The notes under the pieces: generated by a model
Told to the model about the DNA's origin: nothing
Seen by the model: only the letters and a program-made list of their open reading frames with translations
Databases searched by the model: none
Made by a program: the position numbers and the translations under genes
Source of the DNA: Glossina fuscipes
Taxonomy: Eukaryota; Arthropoda; Insecta; Diptera; Glossinidae
Direction: 5' to 3'
NCBI RefSeq assembly: GCF_014805625.2
Contig: NW_023998415.1
Location: forward strand, 40,815,487-40,879,486
DNA: 64,000 nucleotides
Part shown: positions 63,858 through 64,000 of the stretch, piece by piece
Layout of the letters: each line of letters starts with the position of its first letter
How positions within the stretch are numbered: position 1 is the stretch's first letter

Positions 63858-64000
63858 CAGAGCAGGGTATATTAAGTTTTTAGGGGTGCATGTAATACAC
63901 AGAAGGACTTCAGATGGACCTACCTTTTATTATGCCAATTGATTCAGAATCATTTTTCCGATCGATGTAAGCTTGTTTGTCCATCTGATGTAGGTTGATG
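63858..64000 (+). repeat. dispersed repeat, copy 4 (cut by window edge)
   Basis: GCAGAGCAGGGTATATTAAG, then GTAATACACAGAAGGACTTC, AGATGGACCTACC and GCTTGTTTGTCCATCTG. This is the same layout as the 5870 and 35405 copies. Confidence 0.6.

Larger units (their letters stand above)
62680..64000. other. p130CAS upstream intron, to window edge
   Basis: No SH3 or other CAS exon is visible. It holds (AT)n tracts at about 62865-62916 and 63063-63098, an ACT/ACG trinucleotide-rich stretch at about 63210-63247, a (GA)n at about 63751-63779 and a dispersed repeat from 63858. Confidence 0.65.

Noticed and set aside
1..64000. CRISPR array, operon, toxin or phage defence system
   Set aside because: The window is a eukaryotic (fly) genome with spliced genes. 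The tandem repeats are microsatellites or coding repeats without spacer structure.

Overview
This is nuclear DNA of an animal, almost certainly a fly (Diptera, probably Brachycera). It is AT-rich, rich in (AT)n, (GA)n and poly-A/T tracts, and full of decayed transposons. All genes are split by short GT-AG introns. The encoded proteins read as insect or metazoan orthologues, and the CAS protein has opa-like CAG/CAC glutamine-histidine runs. I cannot name the species.

Four protein-coding genes could be reconstructed by joining exons, with phases checked at every junction. (1) Minus strand, 1-3970: the 5' part of an ARMC8 (GID5) armadillo-repeat gene, a subunit of the CTLH ubiquitin-ligase complex; it runs off the left edge. 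(2) Plus strand, 9666-34905: a complete 19-exon Vps13D-type lipid-transfer gene of about 4007 codons, with chorein N-terminus, UBA domain, VAB repeats, ricin-like segment and the C-terminal VPS13/ATG2-like domain. (3) Plus strand, 37115-42754: a DC-STAMP-domain membrane protein of the DCST1/DCST2/sneaky family, with a C-terminal Cys-rich RING-like domain and an array of 23-residue charged repeats. (4) Minus strand, 59702-62679: the last two coding exons of p130CAS, with YDxP Crk-docking motifs and a C-terminal bundle. They are joined through a GC-AG intron. The SH3 exons lie beyond the right edge.

ARMC8 and Vps13D are divergent, separated by 5.7 kb. DCST follows Vps13D in the same direction after 2.2 kb. 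About 17 kb between DCST and p130CAS has no recognised gene and carries microsatellites and transposon debris. These genes do not form a pathway: they cover protein turnover, organelle-contact lipid transfer, gamete membrane biology and adhesion signalling.

Mobile DNA includes a decayed piggyBac transposase in an ARMC8 intron, three copies of a tRNA-Ser-like SINE between ARMC8 and Vps13D, and a decayed RNase H-bearing LINE in Vps13D intron 16. It also includes an internally deleted mariner-like element at 57.67-58.23 kb and several pieces of a dispersed repeat that starts with a short palindrome and GTATATTAA. Two 10-N assembly gaps sit inside tandem repeats (42445-42454 and 53563-53572). I saw no CRISPR array, operon, rRNA or intact tRNA gene, and nothing that I can show to be a new biological system.
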